The notes: generated by a model not told the origin, from the sequence alone. A DNA stretch of 40,073 bases from Bifidobacterium breve (GCA_943328785.2 CALQBJ020000007.1:1-40073); one strand, 5' to 3'. Positions 26,170-36,195 are shown, numbered from the stretch's first letter. Numbers and translations: made by a program.

Positions 26170-28793
26170 TGCAGCTCGACCCAGCAGCCCAGGTGCCGCA
26201 GATCCGTGTTGCCCGGCTCGGCCTGCGATGGACGAAAGCCGCTCGCCGACGTCAGGCGCAGCGTCGAGACTGTGCGGCCATCAGGGCTGGTCAGTGGCAG
26301 TTCACGTTGCTCGCCTGCCGCCAGCGCCAATTCCTGCCGCGCGCCGTCTACCTCGATCGTCACCGTGTTCGCGACCGCGGCGTTGCGAACAAACAGCGTC
26401 AGCTCGGGTCTGCCTCGGGCGATGACGAGCTGCGCACGACGTCCACCAGCGACCCAGAAGCCGGTTGGTTCCGGATAGGCGTTGTCGTCGAGGAAGAACG
26501 CATCGGCTGCCGGATAGCGCGCGGCTCGACTCGCCAACCCACTCTCGAATCTGCCAGCAGACGACGCGCCGCGGTCCGAGGCGATCGGCTGCAGCTGAGC
26601 CGAGACGACTGCGCGCAAGGCCGCGGCGTCGGCCTCAATCACCAGCGTGCGGGCGCCGACCAGCAGCACCAGCGTCCGGGCCGCGGCGCCGTCTGCGTCA
26701 CCGCCGGCCGCAGCCGGTAACGTCAGGAACGGCAGGCTCGTGTCGCCGACTCGCAACGTCAGCGTGCCTGCGGCGCCGTGTCTGGCGTCGACCAGGACTC
26801 GGTAGCGTCCCGGCGGAACCGCGAGCGCATTGAGCACATGGCTCTGGCGCGATCGCGGGCGTTGCTCATCGGACCGGACCGTCAGGCGGGCGCGCAAGGC
26901 GTCGGCCGAGATGAGCCGGCGCTGGTCGAAGTCCCAGGACCAGCGGTCGTTTCGGGACAACTGACGAAGCAACCCGGTTTCGGATCGCGCGGCACTGATG
27001 CCGCCCCTGCCGTCGATACGCCAGGCCATGGCGAGCCCGATCATCGGCATCCCCGCGATCAGCACGATGACCATCGCGGCCCGCGCGGACAGCGGCCGCA
27101 ACAGTGTCAGCGCTCCCCAGAACGCCGCAGCTACGGCCAGCCAGATCGACGCCTTCGCCAGCGCGATGATCGGTGTATCCGTGAATAAGCTTGGCGCCGC
27201 GCGAGCCAGCAGGAGATCGTCATGCGCCCATTCCAGCCACAGCGCAATCCCGTCGCGAAAGTTGATGAGCAGCCGGCCATCATCCGGTATCCAGAGCAGG
27301 GCCGCAATGAACAGGCTCACGCCAAGTCCGGCCGAGTACAGCATGCGCGTGGCGGCGGAGCCCTCGGTCCACAGCCGCGCGGCGCCGAGTCCGATCACGA
27401 GCGACAGCGGCGCCAGCAGACGGGCGGGGACGCTTGCCCCTCCCCACCACATCTGATACATCGCGACGCTGATCGCGTAGGGAACGATGAGCGCGAGCAG
27501 TTCGAGGCTCCAGCGCCGCAGGCGGAGCGCCGAGAAGATGCATCCTGCCAGCACGAGCCCGTACACCGGCGCATTCGGGATCAGGCCGAACTGCTGATCG
27601 AACAGCACGCCGGGCAGGCCGCGCAGCATGTTGGCCGCGCTCGACTGCGTCATCGCTCCATAGGGCGCCGCGGGATTCGGCGTGCCGTACACGGTGTAGA
27701 AGAACGCGAGCCAGCCGGCCGCACTGATGACTGGCAGCGTCGCGAACAGCACAACCTGACGGGGGCGACGCACGCGCGCCAGGAGCAGGATGGCGGACAC
27801 CGCGGCGAGTGACGCCAGCCGGGTCTGGAGCCACGGCAGCAGGGCGAGCGCGGCACCGGCCGCCAGCCACGCGACCGCACCTGGTGGTTGTGCCCGCGGG
27901 TCAGCACGACGCCGCTCGTCGAGATAGAGCGGTATCAGCCCGATGAGCAGGCACGTGGCCGCGAGTCCGTCCGGGAAGACCTCGGTCGCCAGAAAGAAGA
28001 AGGGCGCGGTCAGCGCGCAGCGGGCCCAGGCGAACCAGGCGGCCGCCGCGTCGCCGGTCAGCCGAAGCGCCAGCCACCAGACGAGCCCCGTGCCGAGCGC
28101 GGCCACGAGCCCCAGGAACGCAACCACGCCAGGATATCCGAAGAGCCACATCGCAGGGGCGATGACCACCGGCAGGCCCGGTGCGTGGATGGAGTAGATC
28201 TGGCCGTTGACGCCGCGCCGCAGGTAGTCGGGCTGCGCGGCCTGCAGCGAGTATTCCAGGTAGTCGCCGCGCCGGTGGTTGTTCTCGATCTGGATGTCGC
28301 CGTCCGTGATGAGGCTCTGGGCGAGGACCAGATAGTGGGGCGAGTCACCGTCAGGGAGCAACGGCGCCAGCCGTACGGCGCTCGCACCGTAGAGCAGCAG
28401 CGCAATCGCCGCAGCGACGACCGGCGCGCGTGACGCGTCGGTGAACCAGCGGCCCTGCACACGCGGCCAGCGCGCCTGAACGACCGCCGCAACCACGCAG
28501 ATCCAGATGAGGCCCGTCAGCGGTCCGGTCCAGAGATACGCAGATGGCGGCAATCGCACCGGCAGCCACGGCAGCAGCAGGATGGCGGAGCCGAACAGTG
28601 GAGACAACTGCGAGCCGGTCAGTCGTGCGGCGCGGACGAGGGCGAAGCAGGCGAAGACGATGAGCGGCAGCCACCACCAGGGTGGCAGAAGGCCGATGCG
28701 AGCCGTCGTGTCGGCGCCAGCGACGAATCCAATGGTGCCGAGTGAACACCACGCCGAGACCCCGGCGCACACCGAGGCGAGTGCGACTCTCAT
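26166..28793 (-). CDS. Large polytopic membrane protein, GT39/PMT-like glycosyltransferase candidate
   Basis: Many TM segments; DGDSPHYLVLAQSLITDGDIQIENNHRRGDYLEY resembles the first loop of GT-C enzymes; C-terminal beta-rich region. Confidence 0.75.
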   Translation of the reverse strand: MRVALASVCAGVSAWCSLGTIGFVAGADTTARIGLLPPWWWLPLIVFACFALVRAARLTGSQLSPLFGSAILLLPWLPVRLPPSAYLWTGPLTGLIWICVVAAVVQARWPRVQGRWFTDASRAPVVAAAIALLLYGASAVRLAPLLPDGDSPHYLVLAQSLITDGDIQIENNHRRGDYLEYSLQAAQPDYLRRGVNGQIYSIHAPGLPVVIAPAMWLFGYPGVVAFLGLVAALGTGLVWWLALRLTGDAAAAWFAWARCALTAPFFFLATEVFPDGLAATCLLIGLIPLYLDERRRADPRAQPPGAVAWLAAGAALALLPWLQTRLASLAAVSAILLLARVRRPRQVVLFATLPVISAAGWLAFFYTVYGTPNPAAPYGAMTQSSAANMLRGLPGVLFDQQFGLIPNAPVYGLVLAGCIFSALRLRRWSLELLALIVPYAISVAMYQMWWGGASVPARLLAPLSLVIGLGAARLWTEGSAATRMLYSAGLGVSLFIAALLWIPDDGRLLINFRDGIALWLEWAHDDLLLARAAPSLFTDTPIIALAKASIWLAVAAAFWGALTLLRPLSARAAMVIVLIAGMPMIGLAMAWRIDGRGGISAARSETGLLRQLSRNDRWSWDFDQRRLISADALRARLTVRSDEQRPRSRQSHVLNALAVPPGRYRVLVDARHGAAGTLTLRVGDTSLPFLTLPAAAGGDADGAAARTLVLLVGARTLVIEADAAALRAVVSAQLQPIASDRGASSAGRFESGLASRAARYPAADAFFLDDNAYPEPTGFWVAGGRRAQLVIARGRPELTLFVRNAAVANTVTIEVDGARQELALAAGEQRELPLTSPDGRTVSTLRLTSASGFRPSQAEPGNTDLRHLGCWVELH

Positions 28794-28910
28794 CCAGCCT
28801 GAATGGTAGTCGAATCCCGATGCGCCAGCAGGGGGCGCGATGGCACAATGCCGGACGTCGGGATGCCAGTTCGCCAGCTCGTCAACTGGCGACATTGCCT
28901 TGGGGGGCCT

Positions 28911-30104
28911 GTGTCTGTCCGTTCCTTCGCGTGCGTCCTCGCGTGCATCGTCACCACATGGGCCGTTGTGGGTGCCCAGGAACCGCCGCGTCCTACGCTG
29001 CGCGTGCCACCACTGGGCGCGGGTCCGTATGTGATGGACACCGCCGAACAACACAACCTCAGGGTGACCGTGATGGCGCGCGGCCTGGTGCACCCGTGGG
29101 CGATCGCCTTCCTGCCCGACGGCCGCATGCTCGTCACCGAGCGGCCCGGGCGGCTGCGCATCATCAGCGACGGCAGGCTGGAGCCGGCGCCGGTGTCCGG
29201 TGTGCCGACGGTCCGCGCCGCCGGCCTTGGCGGCCTCGAGGATATTGCGCTCGACCCGCGCTTTCCCGAGAACCACTTCGTGTACCTCACCTACGTCAAG
29301 CCGGTGGACAGCCAGCGAGGCACACCCGCGCTGGCACGGGGACGGTTCGAGAACGGCGCGCTCGTCGACGTGAAGGACCTCCTCGTCACCGATCCGGGTC
29401 CGGTCGGCTCGTCAGCGGTGAACAGCCGCATCACGTTCGGGCGTGACGGGCTGCTCTACATGTCGGCTGGTGGCAACATCGGCACACTGGCGCAGGAGCC
29501 GGGCAGCCTGCGCGGCAAGATCCTGCGCCTCAACGCTGATGGGTCGGTGCCGAACGACAACCCCTTCGTCGGACGCGCCGGCTACCGTCCGGAGATCGTC
29601 ACGATGGGGCACCGCAACTCGCTGGCGCTGATCGTCCATCCGACAACCGGCGAGATCTGGAACAGCGAGAACGGCCCCAACGGCGGCGACGAGATCAACA
29701 TCATTCGCGCCGGCCGTAACTACGGATGGCCGCTGGTGAGCTTTGGCCGCGACTACCCTGGGCCCCGCATCTCGGAGTATCCGACGCGCGAAGGTCTCGA
29801 GTCGCCGCTCGTCACCTGGATTCCCTCGATCGCCGCGTCGGGCATGGCGGTGTACACCGGCGACCGCTTCCCGGCGTGGAAGGGCCATGTCTTCGTCGGA
29901 GCGATGCGTCTGGGAGAGATCGAAGGGACCGGTCACCTGCAGCGCATTGTGTTCAACGCGAAGATGGAGGAAATCCGCCGCGAGTCGATGCTGACCGAAC
30001 TGCGGCAGCGGATTCGGGAGGTGCGGCAGGGACCTGACGGCCTGCTCTATTTGCTGACTGACGAGGAAGACGGCGCACTGCTGCGCCTCGAACCGGCGCC
30101 GTAG
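28911..30104 (+). CDS. PQQ-dependent sugar (aldose) dehydrogenase, YliI/soluble GDH-like
   Basis: GLVHPWAIAFLPDGRMLVTERPGRLRIISDGRL, LLYMSAGGN, GHRNSLALIVHPTTGEIWNSENGPNGGDEINIIRAGRNYGWPLVS. Confidence 0.92.
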   Translation: MSVRSFACVLACIVTTWAVVGAQEPPRPTLRVPPLGAGPYVMDTAEQHNLRVTVMARGLVHPWAIAFLPDGRMLVTERPGRLRIISDGRLEPAPVSGVPTVRAAGLGGLEDIALDPRFPENHFVYLTYVKPVDSQRGTPALARGRFENGALVDVKDLLVTDPGPVGSSAVNSRITFGRDGLLYMSAGGNIGTLAQEPGSLRGKILRLNADGSVPNDNPFVGRAGYRPEIVTMGHRNSLALIVHPTTGEIWNSENGPNGGDEINIIRAGRNYGWPLVSFGRDYPGPRISEYPTREGLESPLVTWIPSIAASGMAVYTGDRFPAWKGHVFVGAMRLGEIEGTGHLQRIVFNAKMEEIRRESMLTELRQRIREVRQGPDGLLYLLTDEEDGALLRLEPAP

Positions 30105-30168
30105 GGCGAGCCACCGCCGCGGCGCAATCCTCGTCACTCCTGCCTTCCGTATCGTAGCGTTCGTCGAC

Positions 30169-31368
30169 CTACCTGTTCGCGTTGCGGATGATGGTGGCGA
30201 CCTGCACGAGGCCATCGCTCAGGCTCTTCATCACGTCAGCCGCATGCGTCGCCGGCAGGCTGCCGCTCAGCCCGCCCTTGTGCGCGAGTAGCACCTGCGC
30301 GAGGAGCCGGGTCCGCTGGTACGAGAGCGTCGCCTCGGTCGTCGAGTAGATCGACCAGTCGTACCGCGATATGCACATTCCGCTCGGCAGCGTGGACGTC
30401 ATGACCGTGACGTGGACGTAGGTGTCCTCATCCGAGTTGCGGGCGACCTTCAGCCCGGCGTCTGTGAACGGCTTCGACGCAGCCGATTCCAGCGCGTTGA
30501 CGGTGAGGCCGCATCCAAGCGCCTGCGTCCCGAGCTCCTCTACGACGAGGCCCAGGCGCGTGAGGCCGGCAAACTCGGAACCGGCTCGCGGCATCGCCGC
30601 GGGTGGCGCGCCTGGCGCCGCGGAAACTTCGCCTGGCCCGCCGGCGCCTGACGCCGCATCGGTCGCTCTGGGCGCTGTCTGTTGGTCCGCCGTCGTATAC
30701 ACGCGGCGGACCGAGTCGCCCTGACCGCGCTCGAGAAACTGTGCGTCGACGACAAGGCGCGCGGGACTGTCCAGGCGACGGTACGTGTAGCGGATCTGAC
30801 GAAGGTCGGCGACCGAGTAGAGGACCACGAGCGTGCCGCCCTCGCGCCGTGCAACCGTCAACACCGGCACGGAGCCTATCTGCAGAGTCTCGGCGCGACC
30901 ATCTGGGTGGAAGCTCCGCGAGCGGCCGCTCTCGTCGGTGATGGTGACGACGTCAGCGGCGTCCACGGCAGTCAGCTGCGAGGGAGGCGTGCGGATTTCG
31001 CCAGTGAGCAGGTCCCGACGCTGCGCCGAGTCGTAGCTCTCGCCCTGAGGGCGAAGGGCCGGCGGCAGATTGCCGCCGCCTCGGCCTCCGCGAGGCCCGC
31101 TGTCGCCGCCGGGTGATGGGAGGAAGTCGGCGCCGAACCCGACCTCGCGCGGAAACGCGCTCGCCTCACGGTCGATGGACCAGGTACCGCTCAGCGAGCC
31201 ACCTGTCTGCGCGCGCACGGGCGTGCCAGACAGCAGTACCGCGGCAACGGCACTCGCCAGTGCCAGCCGAGCCAACCCGCTCTGCAACCCTTGCCTTCTC
31301 GCTATGGATGCGCACGCTGACGCCGTGCGCACTACGACGAGGACTCGCCAGGATTCTGCGCGGTTCAT
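30169..31368 (-). CDS. Secreted hypothetical protein
   Basis: N-terminal hydrophobic segment ending PVRAQ; GTWSIDREASAFP; no known catalytic motif. Confidence 0.7.
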   Translation of the reverse strand: MNRAESWRVLVVVRTASACASIARRQGLQSGLARLALASAVAAVLLSGTPVRAQTGGSLSGTWSIDREASAFPREVGFGADFLPSPGGDSGPRGGRGGGNLPPALRPQGESYDSAQRRDLLTGEIRTPPSQLTAVDAADVVTITDESGRSRSFHPDGRAETLQIGSVPVLTVARREGGTLVVLYSVADLRQIRYTYRRLDSPARLVVDAQFLERGQGDSVRRVYTTADQQTAPRATDAASGAGGPGEVSAAPGAPPAAMPRAGSEFAGLTRLGLVVEELGTQALGCGLTVNALESAASKPFTDAGLKVARNSDEDTYVHVTVMTSTLPSGMCISRYDWSIYSTTEATLSYQRTRLLAQVLLAHKGGLSGSLPATHAADVMKSLSDGLVQVATIIRNANR

Positions 31369-31512
31369 GAACCTATCCTATGCGCGAAGCGCGGCGTGCG
31401 CTTCCCCTGTTCGAGAGTCACGACGATCGTGGTGTGGGGTTCGAGTTCCCGGACGCGCTGCCATCCGGAAGTGGCTTTGCTCGCGCGGGCATGCCTGGTG
31501 TCGCGGTAGACG

Positions 31513-32697
31513 TCAGCTGCGACGTACGCGAAGCTGCCGCCGTGCATCCCTCGCGGCGGCTGCATCTCCGCCGCGTTCCGCGAATGCGAGTGCCGACTCG
31601 AAGTCGCGTCGAGCCTGATCAGGATTGCCCCGACGCAGCTCGATGATGCCGAGCTGCGCGTGTGCGCGACCGCTAATCCAGTCTCGAGGCTCCGCGGCGA
31701 GCGCCCGCCGCAGATCGACCTCCGCTTCGGCGAGTTGATGGCGGCGGACGCGAGCCGCACCGCGATGCGCGAACCACATGGCGGTCTCGCCGAGAACAGC
31801 GGGCGTTGCTGTCCGACACCCGTCCGCGAGTCGTTCCGACAGCACGCGGTCGGCCTCAATCGGGTCGTCGGCCTCCAACGCCGTCGCTCCATGATTCAGC
31901 CAGAGCAATCGATTGCCAGGATGTGCCAGTTTCAACTCGGTGAGGCGCCTCGTCGCATCCGTGTGCCGCCCTTCGCGGTTGTCGATGACCATCAACAGCA
32001 GCAAGGCGTCCGTCCGCGTTTCCGCCCCCGGAGCGGCCGCCTCTCTCATCAGTGCCAGACCCCGCTCGCGATTGCCGGACAACCCCTTGAGTCGGGCGAG
32101 CGAACGAACGGGCCAGGACATGGTGGAGATCGTGTATTCGGACATGCCGAGGACCAGAGCGGGTTCTGGTTTGCCCGGAGCCAGGCCACGCGCGCGCGCC
32201 ATCGCGTTCACCGCGCGCCGCGCATCGCCAAAGGCTCCAAGCGTGCGCCCCTCGACTGTCGCCGAATAGAGGGACGACACAATGGCGTTCGCTCCCGCCT
32301 GGTAAGCGGCGTCCGCCTGATTCCTTGTCGCCGCCGGTAGGTTCGACAACGTGGTCGCCACCTCCAGTTCCTGATGAAAGCGCGCGGCAAGTGCAGGTGG
32401 GACGGTCGGTCGCACGACGTCGTCTTTCGAAATCTCGCCCGTGAAGGCTTCGAACGTGGCCACGCCCTGCGCGAAGAGGATTTCGATCCAGGCCAGCGAT
32501 GCCATGGCCCGGTGTGGGGCAGGATCGAGAGGGTCCATCGCCATCGCGTCTGCCAGCGCCGCATAGCAGCGATCGAACTGCAAGTCGTAAGCGAGCGCGT
32601 ACGCCTGCTGCGTGCGCTCGCGTGAGGCCGGCGAGCCAAACGCTGACGTGGCACTGAAGACCGCTACCGTCAACAGCACGACTCCGCAGCTCCGCAC
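31513..32697 (-). CDS. Secreted TPR-containing protein
   Basis: Signal peptide; tandem helical repeats, e.g. AEAEVDLRRALAAEPRDWISGRAHAQLGIIELRRGNPDQARRDFESALAFAER. Confidence 0.78.
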   Translation of the reverse strand: MRSCGVVLLTVAVFSATSAFGSPASRERTQQAYALAYDLQFDRCYAALADAMAMDPLDPAPHRAMASLAWIEILFAQGVATFEAFTGEISKDDVVRPTVPPALAARFHQELEVATTLSNLPAATRNQADAAYQAGANAIVSSLYSATVEGRTLGAFGDARRAVNAMARARGLAPGKPEPALVLGMSEYTISTMSWPVRSLARLKGLSGNRERGLALMREAAAPGAETRTDALLLLMVIDNREGRHTDATRRLTELKLAHPGNRLLWLNHGATALEADDPIEADRVLSERLADGCRTATPAVLGETAMWFAHRGAARVRRHQLAEAEVDLRRALAAEPRDWISGRAHAQLGIIELRRGNPDQARRDFESALAFAERGGDAAAARDARRQLRVRRS

Positions 32698-32741
32698 ATC
32701 GCACCTGCCGCAAGGTCTACGAGATACCGCGATAGCGTTTC

Positions 32742-34478
32742 CTAACGGAGCCCGACTAGCGTCCTGTACCGGAGCGTATCGGGCATCTCGATCCGCAGTT
32801 CATAGACTCCCGGGGCAAGCCCCTTTGTCTGGAGGTTGTAGATCCAGTTCGTGCCCTGGGTGCGGAACACGCCGCCGATGTCGGCCACGGTCGCCGGTGT
32901 GGCGATCCCGTCGTCCAGGCCGCCGGAGGGCCTGACGTCGAGCAGGACCGGCGCGGCGACGTCCTTGTTCGTGAGCGCGTAGGCCCCGCACGTCAGGGCG
33001 AGCTTGAGGGGCAGGGTGCGACCTGCCTCGAAGAAGACCGAGGGAGACGATGGAAGTGGTGCCTGGATCAGCGTCAACGGCCCGAGTGGACTCTCCAGAC
33101 CCTGCACGCCCACCGTCACCAGGACCGGCGCCCAGGTTGTTCCGTCGAGTGTGCCGTCGCTGACCGTCAACGACACCTGGCTGGGGCCAATCGGGAATGG
33201 AACGTCGACCGCGGAGCCGGTGCGCGATCCGAACGGACCAGTCCACAGATACGCCAGCGTCTGGTGCTCTGCATCGCTCGAATGGCTGCCATCAAATGTG
33301 ACGGGGGTTCCCGCTGGCACGCTGCAGGCCGCGACGCCATTCGTGGGGCCGACGATGACCGCGGTGGGGGCCGTGTTCAGGATCTCTGGGAGCACGCCCC
33401 ACGCCCAGGTCTCGTCGAGGAAGGTCGTTTCGTAGCCTCCGAACAGCAGCAAGCCGCCGTATCCAGACACGTCTGAAAACGCGAAACCATAGTCCACCCG
33501 GGGAGCGGTCCACGGCTTGGTCGGATCCTGCGGGGGGCCCGGGAGCTGAGACCAATCGGTCCCGTTCCATTTCCAGAGCGCCGTCGGTTCGTACATGCCG
33601 CAGGCTGGACCGCAGCCGGCTGCCACGAGGTAGTTCCCCAGGCCGTAGTAGGCCAGCTGGTAGCCCCGATCATTCGCCGGCGGATGGTGGGCAGGCGCCA
33701 GCTCGGTCCAACTGGCGATGGCGCGGTCCCACCCCCAGGTATCGGTCAGGGTCTGCTCGCTGGTGCGGCACTGGTTGAACCCGCCGTGCAGCACGATTCG
33801 TCCGCTGGACCGGTCGTACGCCATCGCGCCGTACACACGCGCGGGTGGCGACACCGACGCCGCCGAAGCGCCCGAGGCGCCAGGACGCAGTGGCTGCACT
33901 GGCGGATGGCTGCCTGCCACCCAGGTCCACTGAGTACCGCCGGCGAGCACCCAGGTGTCGTCCATGCATGGGTTGTCGACGCCGGCCCCGGCGTCGCCTC
34001 CGAACAACAGCACCTCGCGGCTGACCTCGTCGAAGGCCAGCGAGAACCCAGGCTCGGCACGCAGTGCCGATGGTCCCGCCAGCGGAGTCCAGCGCTCGCC
34101 ATCCCAGAACCAGGTCTGCGGCCCAGGCTGGTAGATGTCGCTCGAGTAACCAACCAGGACGCTTCGGTGGTTCGCGCTGTCATAGACCATCCGCGCCCAT
34201 CTCATCGGCGGTGGCGAGGACGCGGTGGCTCGTTGCACCCATCCGCGGATGCTGAAGACCCAGGTGTCGCTGCGGTCGCCGCTGGCGTCGGTCCCGCCGA
34301 AGAGCACCATCTCGCCAGTCGCGGGAGAGGGGGCCATGGTGGCATCGACGCGTGCCGATGGCTGCTCGGTTCCGACGCCGCGCAGGTCCCACCACTGCGG
34401 TTCAGTCGTCTGATGGGCCAGGGCTGGCCCGCTCGTGACGGCAACCGCCAGCAGGGCGATCGCGATATGTGTTCGCAT
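32742..34478 (-). CDS. Secreted Kelch-repeat protein with PKD-like domain
   Basis: Signal peptide; repeats of MVLFGGTDASGDRSDTWVF / VLLFGGDAGAG..DDTWV / LLLFGGYETTFLDETWAW; VTFDGSHSSDAEHQTLAYLWTG. Confidence 0.88.
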   Translation of the reverse strand: MRTHIAIALLAVAVTSGPALAHQTTEPQWWDLRGVGTEQPSARVDATMAPSPATGEMVLFGGTDASGDRSDTWVFSIRGWVQRATASSPPPMRWARMVYDSANHRSVLVGYSSDIYQPGPQTWFWDGERWTPLAGPSALRAEPGFSLAFDEVSREVLLFGGDAGAGVDNPCMDDTWVLAGGTQWTWVAGSHPPVQPLRPGASGASAASVSPPARVYGAMAYDRSSGRIVLHGGFNQCRTSEQTLTDTWGWDRAIASWTELAPAHHPPANDRGYQLAYYGLGNYLVAAGCGPACGMYEPTALWKWNGTDWSQLPGPPQDPTKPWTAPRVDYGFAFSDVSGYGGLLLFGGYETTFLDETWAWGVLPEILNTAPTAVIVGPTNGVAACSVPAGTPVTFDGSHSSDAEHQTLAYLWTGPFGSRTGSAVDVPFPIGPSQVSLTVSDGTLDGTTWAPVLVTVGVQGLESPLGPLTLIQAPLPSSPSVFFEAGRTLPLKLALTCGAYALTNKDVAAPVLLDVRPSGGLDDGIATPATVADIGGVFRTQGTNWIYNLQTKGLAPGVYELRIEMPDTLRYRTLVGLR

Positions 34479-34773
34479 GATGCTCTCCACGCGAGAAAGG
34501 AGCGAGGCGGGGCAGGGCGCCCCGCAGACTGTTGAGGACGCGCTGTGGGTGACTGCAAATGCCAAGCCCGAAGACCGCCGTGAACCACGACGCGCTCGGT
34601 CAGCCGGAGGACGCTTAGCCTCTAGTACTTAGCGACCAGTGGATGGCCGGTGGCGCGTGCGTGCTGTGGCTTCGAGGGTCGCGTCGATGCGAAACGCCGA
34701 CATTCCGGCGAAGCCGGGTGCCGGTTCTGCAAGTTCGTCAGCCGGTACGGACAGCGCGACCGTGTGCGCGGGC

Positions 34774-35196
34774 TCATTGCTGTTTCCGCAACGTGACAGG
34801 TGCCGTCCTGGCCCATGGAACCGGCACGCCAGCGTTAGGCGTGATCGTGTGGCCCATACCAACCGTCCCGGTAATTGTGTCGCCGCTCAGCTCACCGGAG
34901 AAGGAATAGGAGTACGACGTCGTGCAGGGATTGACGCCGCACGGACCGCTGTTCGTCCAGCTCACGTTGATGGTGCCAGCCGGCGAGGAGAAGTCGTGCA
35001 CGTCTGCGGTCGTGTTCAAGTAGTTGGCCCCTGCACACGGCCCGGAGATGTAGGTGCCGGTCACAGCGACGTTCTGGACGCAGGGCGGGAGATTGTTCGG
35101 CGTGTTCGGGTCCACCGTTACCGCCGACATGGTGAAGGGCCCTATGTAGTTGGTCCAGTCGGTGCTGTTGCCGATGGCCCGCGTCGCCACGATCAC
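34774..35196 (-). CDS. Hypothetical Cys-containing beta-rich protein (GTG start inferred)
   Basis: GTG start overlaps the previous stop (GTGA); TVDPNTPNNLPPCVQNVAVTGTYISGPCAGANYLNTT. Confidence 0.5.
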   Translation of the reverse strand: MIVATRAIGNSTDWTNYIGPFTMSAVTVDPNTPNNLPPCVQNVAVTGTYISGPCAGANYLNTTADVHDFSSPAGTINVSWTNSGPCGVNPCTTSYSYSFSGELSGDTITGTVGMGHTITPNAGVPVPWARTAPVTLRKQQ

Positions 35197-35591
35197 CCCT
35201 CGAACAGCGGCTTCGCGCGCCACAGCGCCGCTGTCGGCACCATGAAGATCGCCGCGACCAGCACGCCGCCGAGCCACCCTCGCCCCCTGGGGTCGAGGAC
35301 GTTCCACACCAGCATGCCGATGGCGATCTGCGCCGTGTAGAGTGCCGCCCACGGCCACATCCAACGATGCATCCGCCAGAAGCCCCAGGCGCCGAGCGCG
35401 TAGATGATCCAGTGCAGCGGCTCGGTCGCCTTGGCCCACCAGCCTGACAGCGCAACGCCGAACCACACCTCGCGATCGTCAGCGACCGGCTTGAGGAACA
35501 TGTCGAACGGCAGGTAGACGCACGCCATGTACAGGCAGAACAGCCACATGACGTTCATCCACCAGGGGCGAGCGCGAAACAGTGAACCCAA
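35193..35591 (-). CDS. Small polytopic membrane protein
   Basis: Four hydrophobic segments: MNVMWLFCLYMACVYLPF, WIIYALGAWGFW, WPWAALYTAQIAIGMLVW, GGVLVAAIFMVPTAALW. Confidence 0.7.
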   Translation of the reverse strand: MGSLFRARPWWMNVMWLFCLYMACVYLPFDMFLKPVADDREVWFGVALSGWWAKATEPLHWIIYALGAWGFWRMHRWMWPWAALYTAQIAIGMLVWNVLDPRGRGWLGGVLVAAIFMVPTAALWRAKPLFEG

Positions 35592-35602
35592 CGCGATTCC
35601 TC

Positions 35603-35696
35603 TTCGAGATCGGTGTAGTGTCCGCCGTTAGGCGGACCCCAGAAAGTCCGGCTAAAGCCGGACACTACGTAGTCCACCGACACCGAAACGGCGCTA
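35603..35696 (-). repeat. 94-bp REPIN-like repeat, copy 2 (inverted relative to copy 1)
   Basis: Reverse complement begins TAGCGCCGTTTCGGTGTCGGTGGACTACGTAGTGTCCGGC and matches 17352-17445 with 6 differences and no gap. Confidence 0.92.
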
Positions 35697-36158
35697 GCGC
35701 GAGGCGACCCGGAAGACTCCCCATCCGGCCGATCGCGGCTCATCGGAACCCGGAAGCTTCACGGCTCTCGACGCCCACGCCCGATTCAGCGGCTCTTCGC
35801 CGACCACACGCGTGAGGGTCACCGGATAGACCGTCTGGCCCACCCGGACGCGGGCGTCCGGGTGCGCCGCCGCCGCCGTGGACCAGCGCTTGCCGTCGCA
35901 GTTGCCGCAGCTCAGATGCAGCGTGCCGTCGCTGTCGGACCAGCAGTTGAGATTCAGCGCATGCGGCAGGAGGCCCGTATCGACCTGGACCTGGCAGAGC
36001 GGCACCTGGTTGGCGAACGACCAGTCGGTGACCTTCTCCGTCGCCTGGATGCCGCGCAGGTACACCCCTGGTGTCTGGTCGCATGGACAGGACCAGGCCC
36101 AATAGGAGACCGCCATCACGGGAATGACCACCACCAGCGAGAGAATCAGCTTCTTCAT
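35694..36158 (-). CDS. Membrane-anchored PNPOx/nitroreductase-like hypothetical, similar to the 39126 gene
   Basis: N-terminal TM; DWSFANQVPLCQVQVDTG...LNCWSDSDGTLHLSCGNCDGKRWSTAAAAHPDARVRVGQTVYPVTLTRVVGEE. Confidence 0.65.
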   Translation of the reverse strand: MKKLILSLVVVIPVMAVSYWAWSCPCDQTPGVYLRGIQATEKVTDWSFANQVPLCQVQVDTGLLPHALNLNCWSDSDGTLHLSCGNCDGKRWSTAAAAHPDARVRVGQTVYPVTLTRVVGEEPLNRAWASRAVKLPGSDEPRSAGWGVFRVASR

Positions 36159-36195
36159 CCGTCTCTTTGCTCCACGTGTAGACAGCGTGCCGAGT

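Noticed and set aside
35555-35815. Short ORFs containing PAKAGHYVVHRHRN and SGFSRTFWGPPNGGHY
   Set aside because: These are translations of the 94-bp repeat, not genes.
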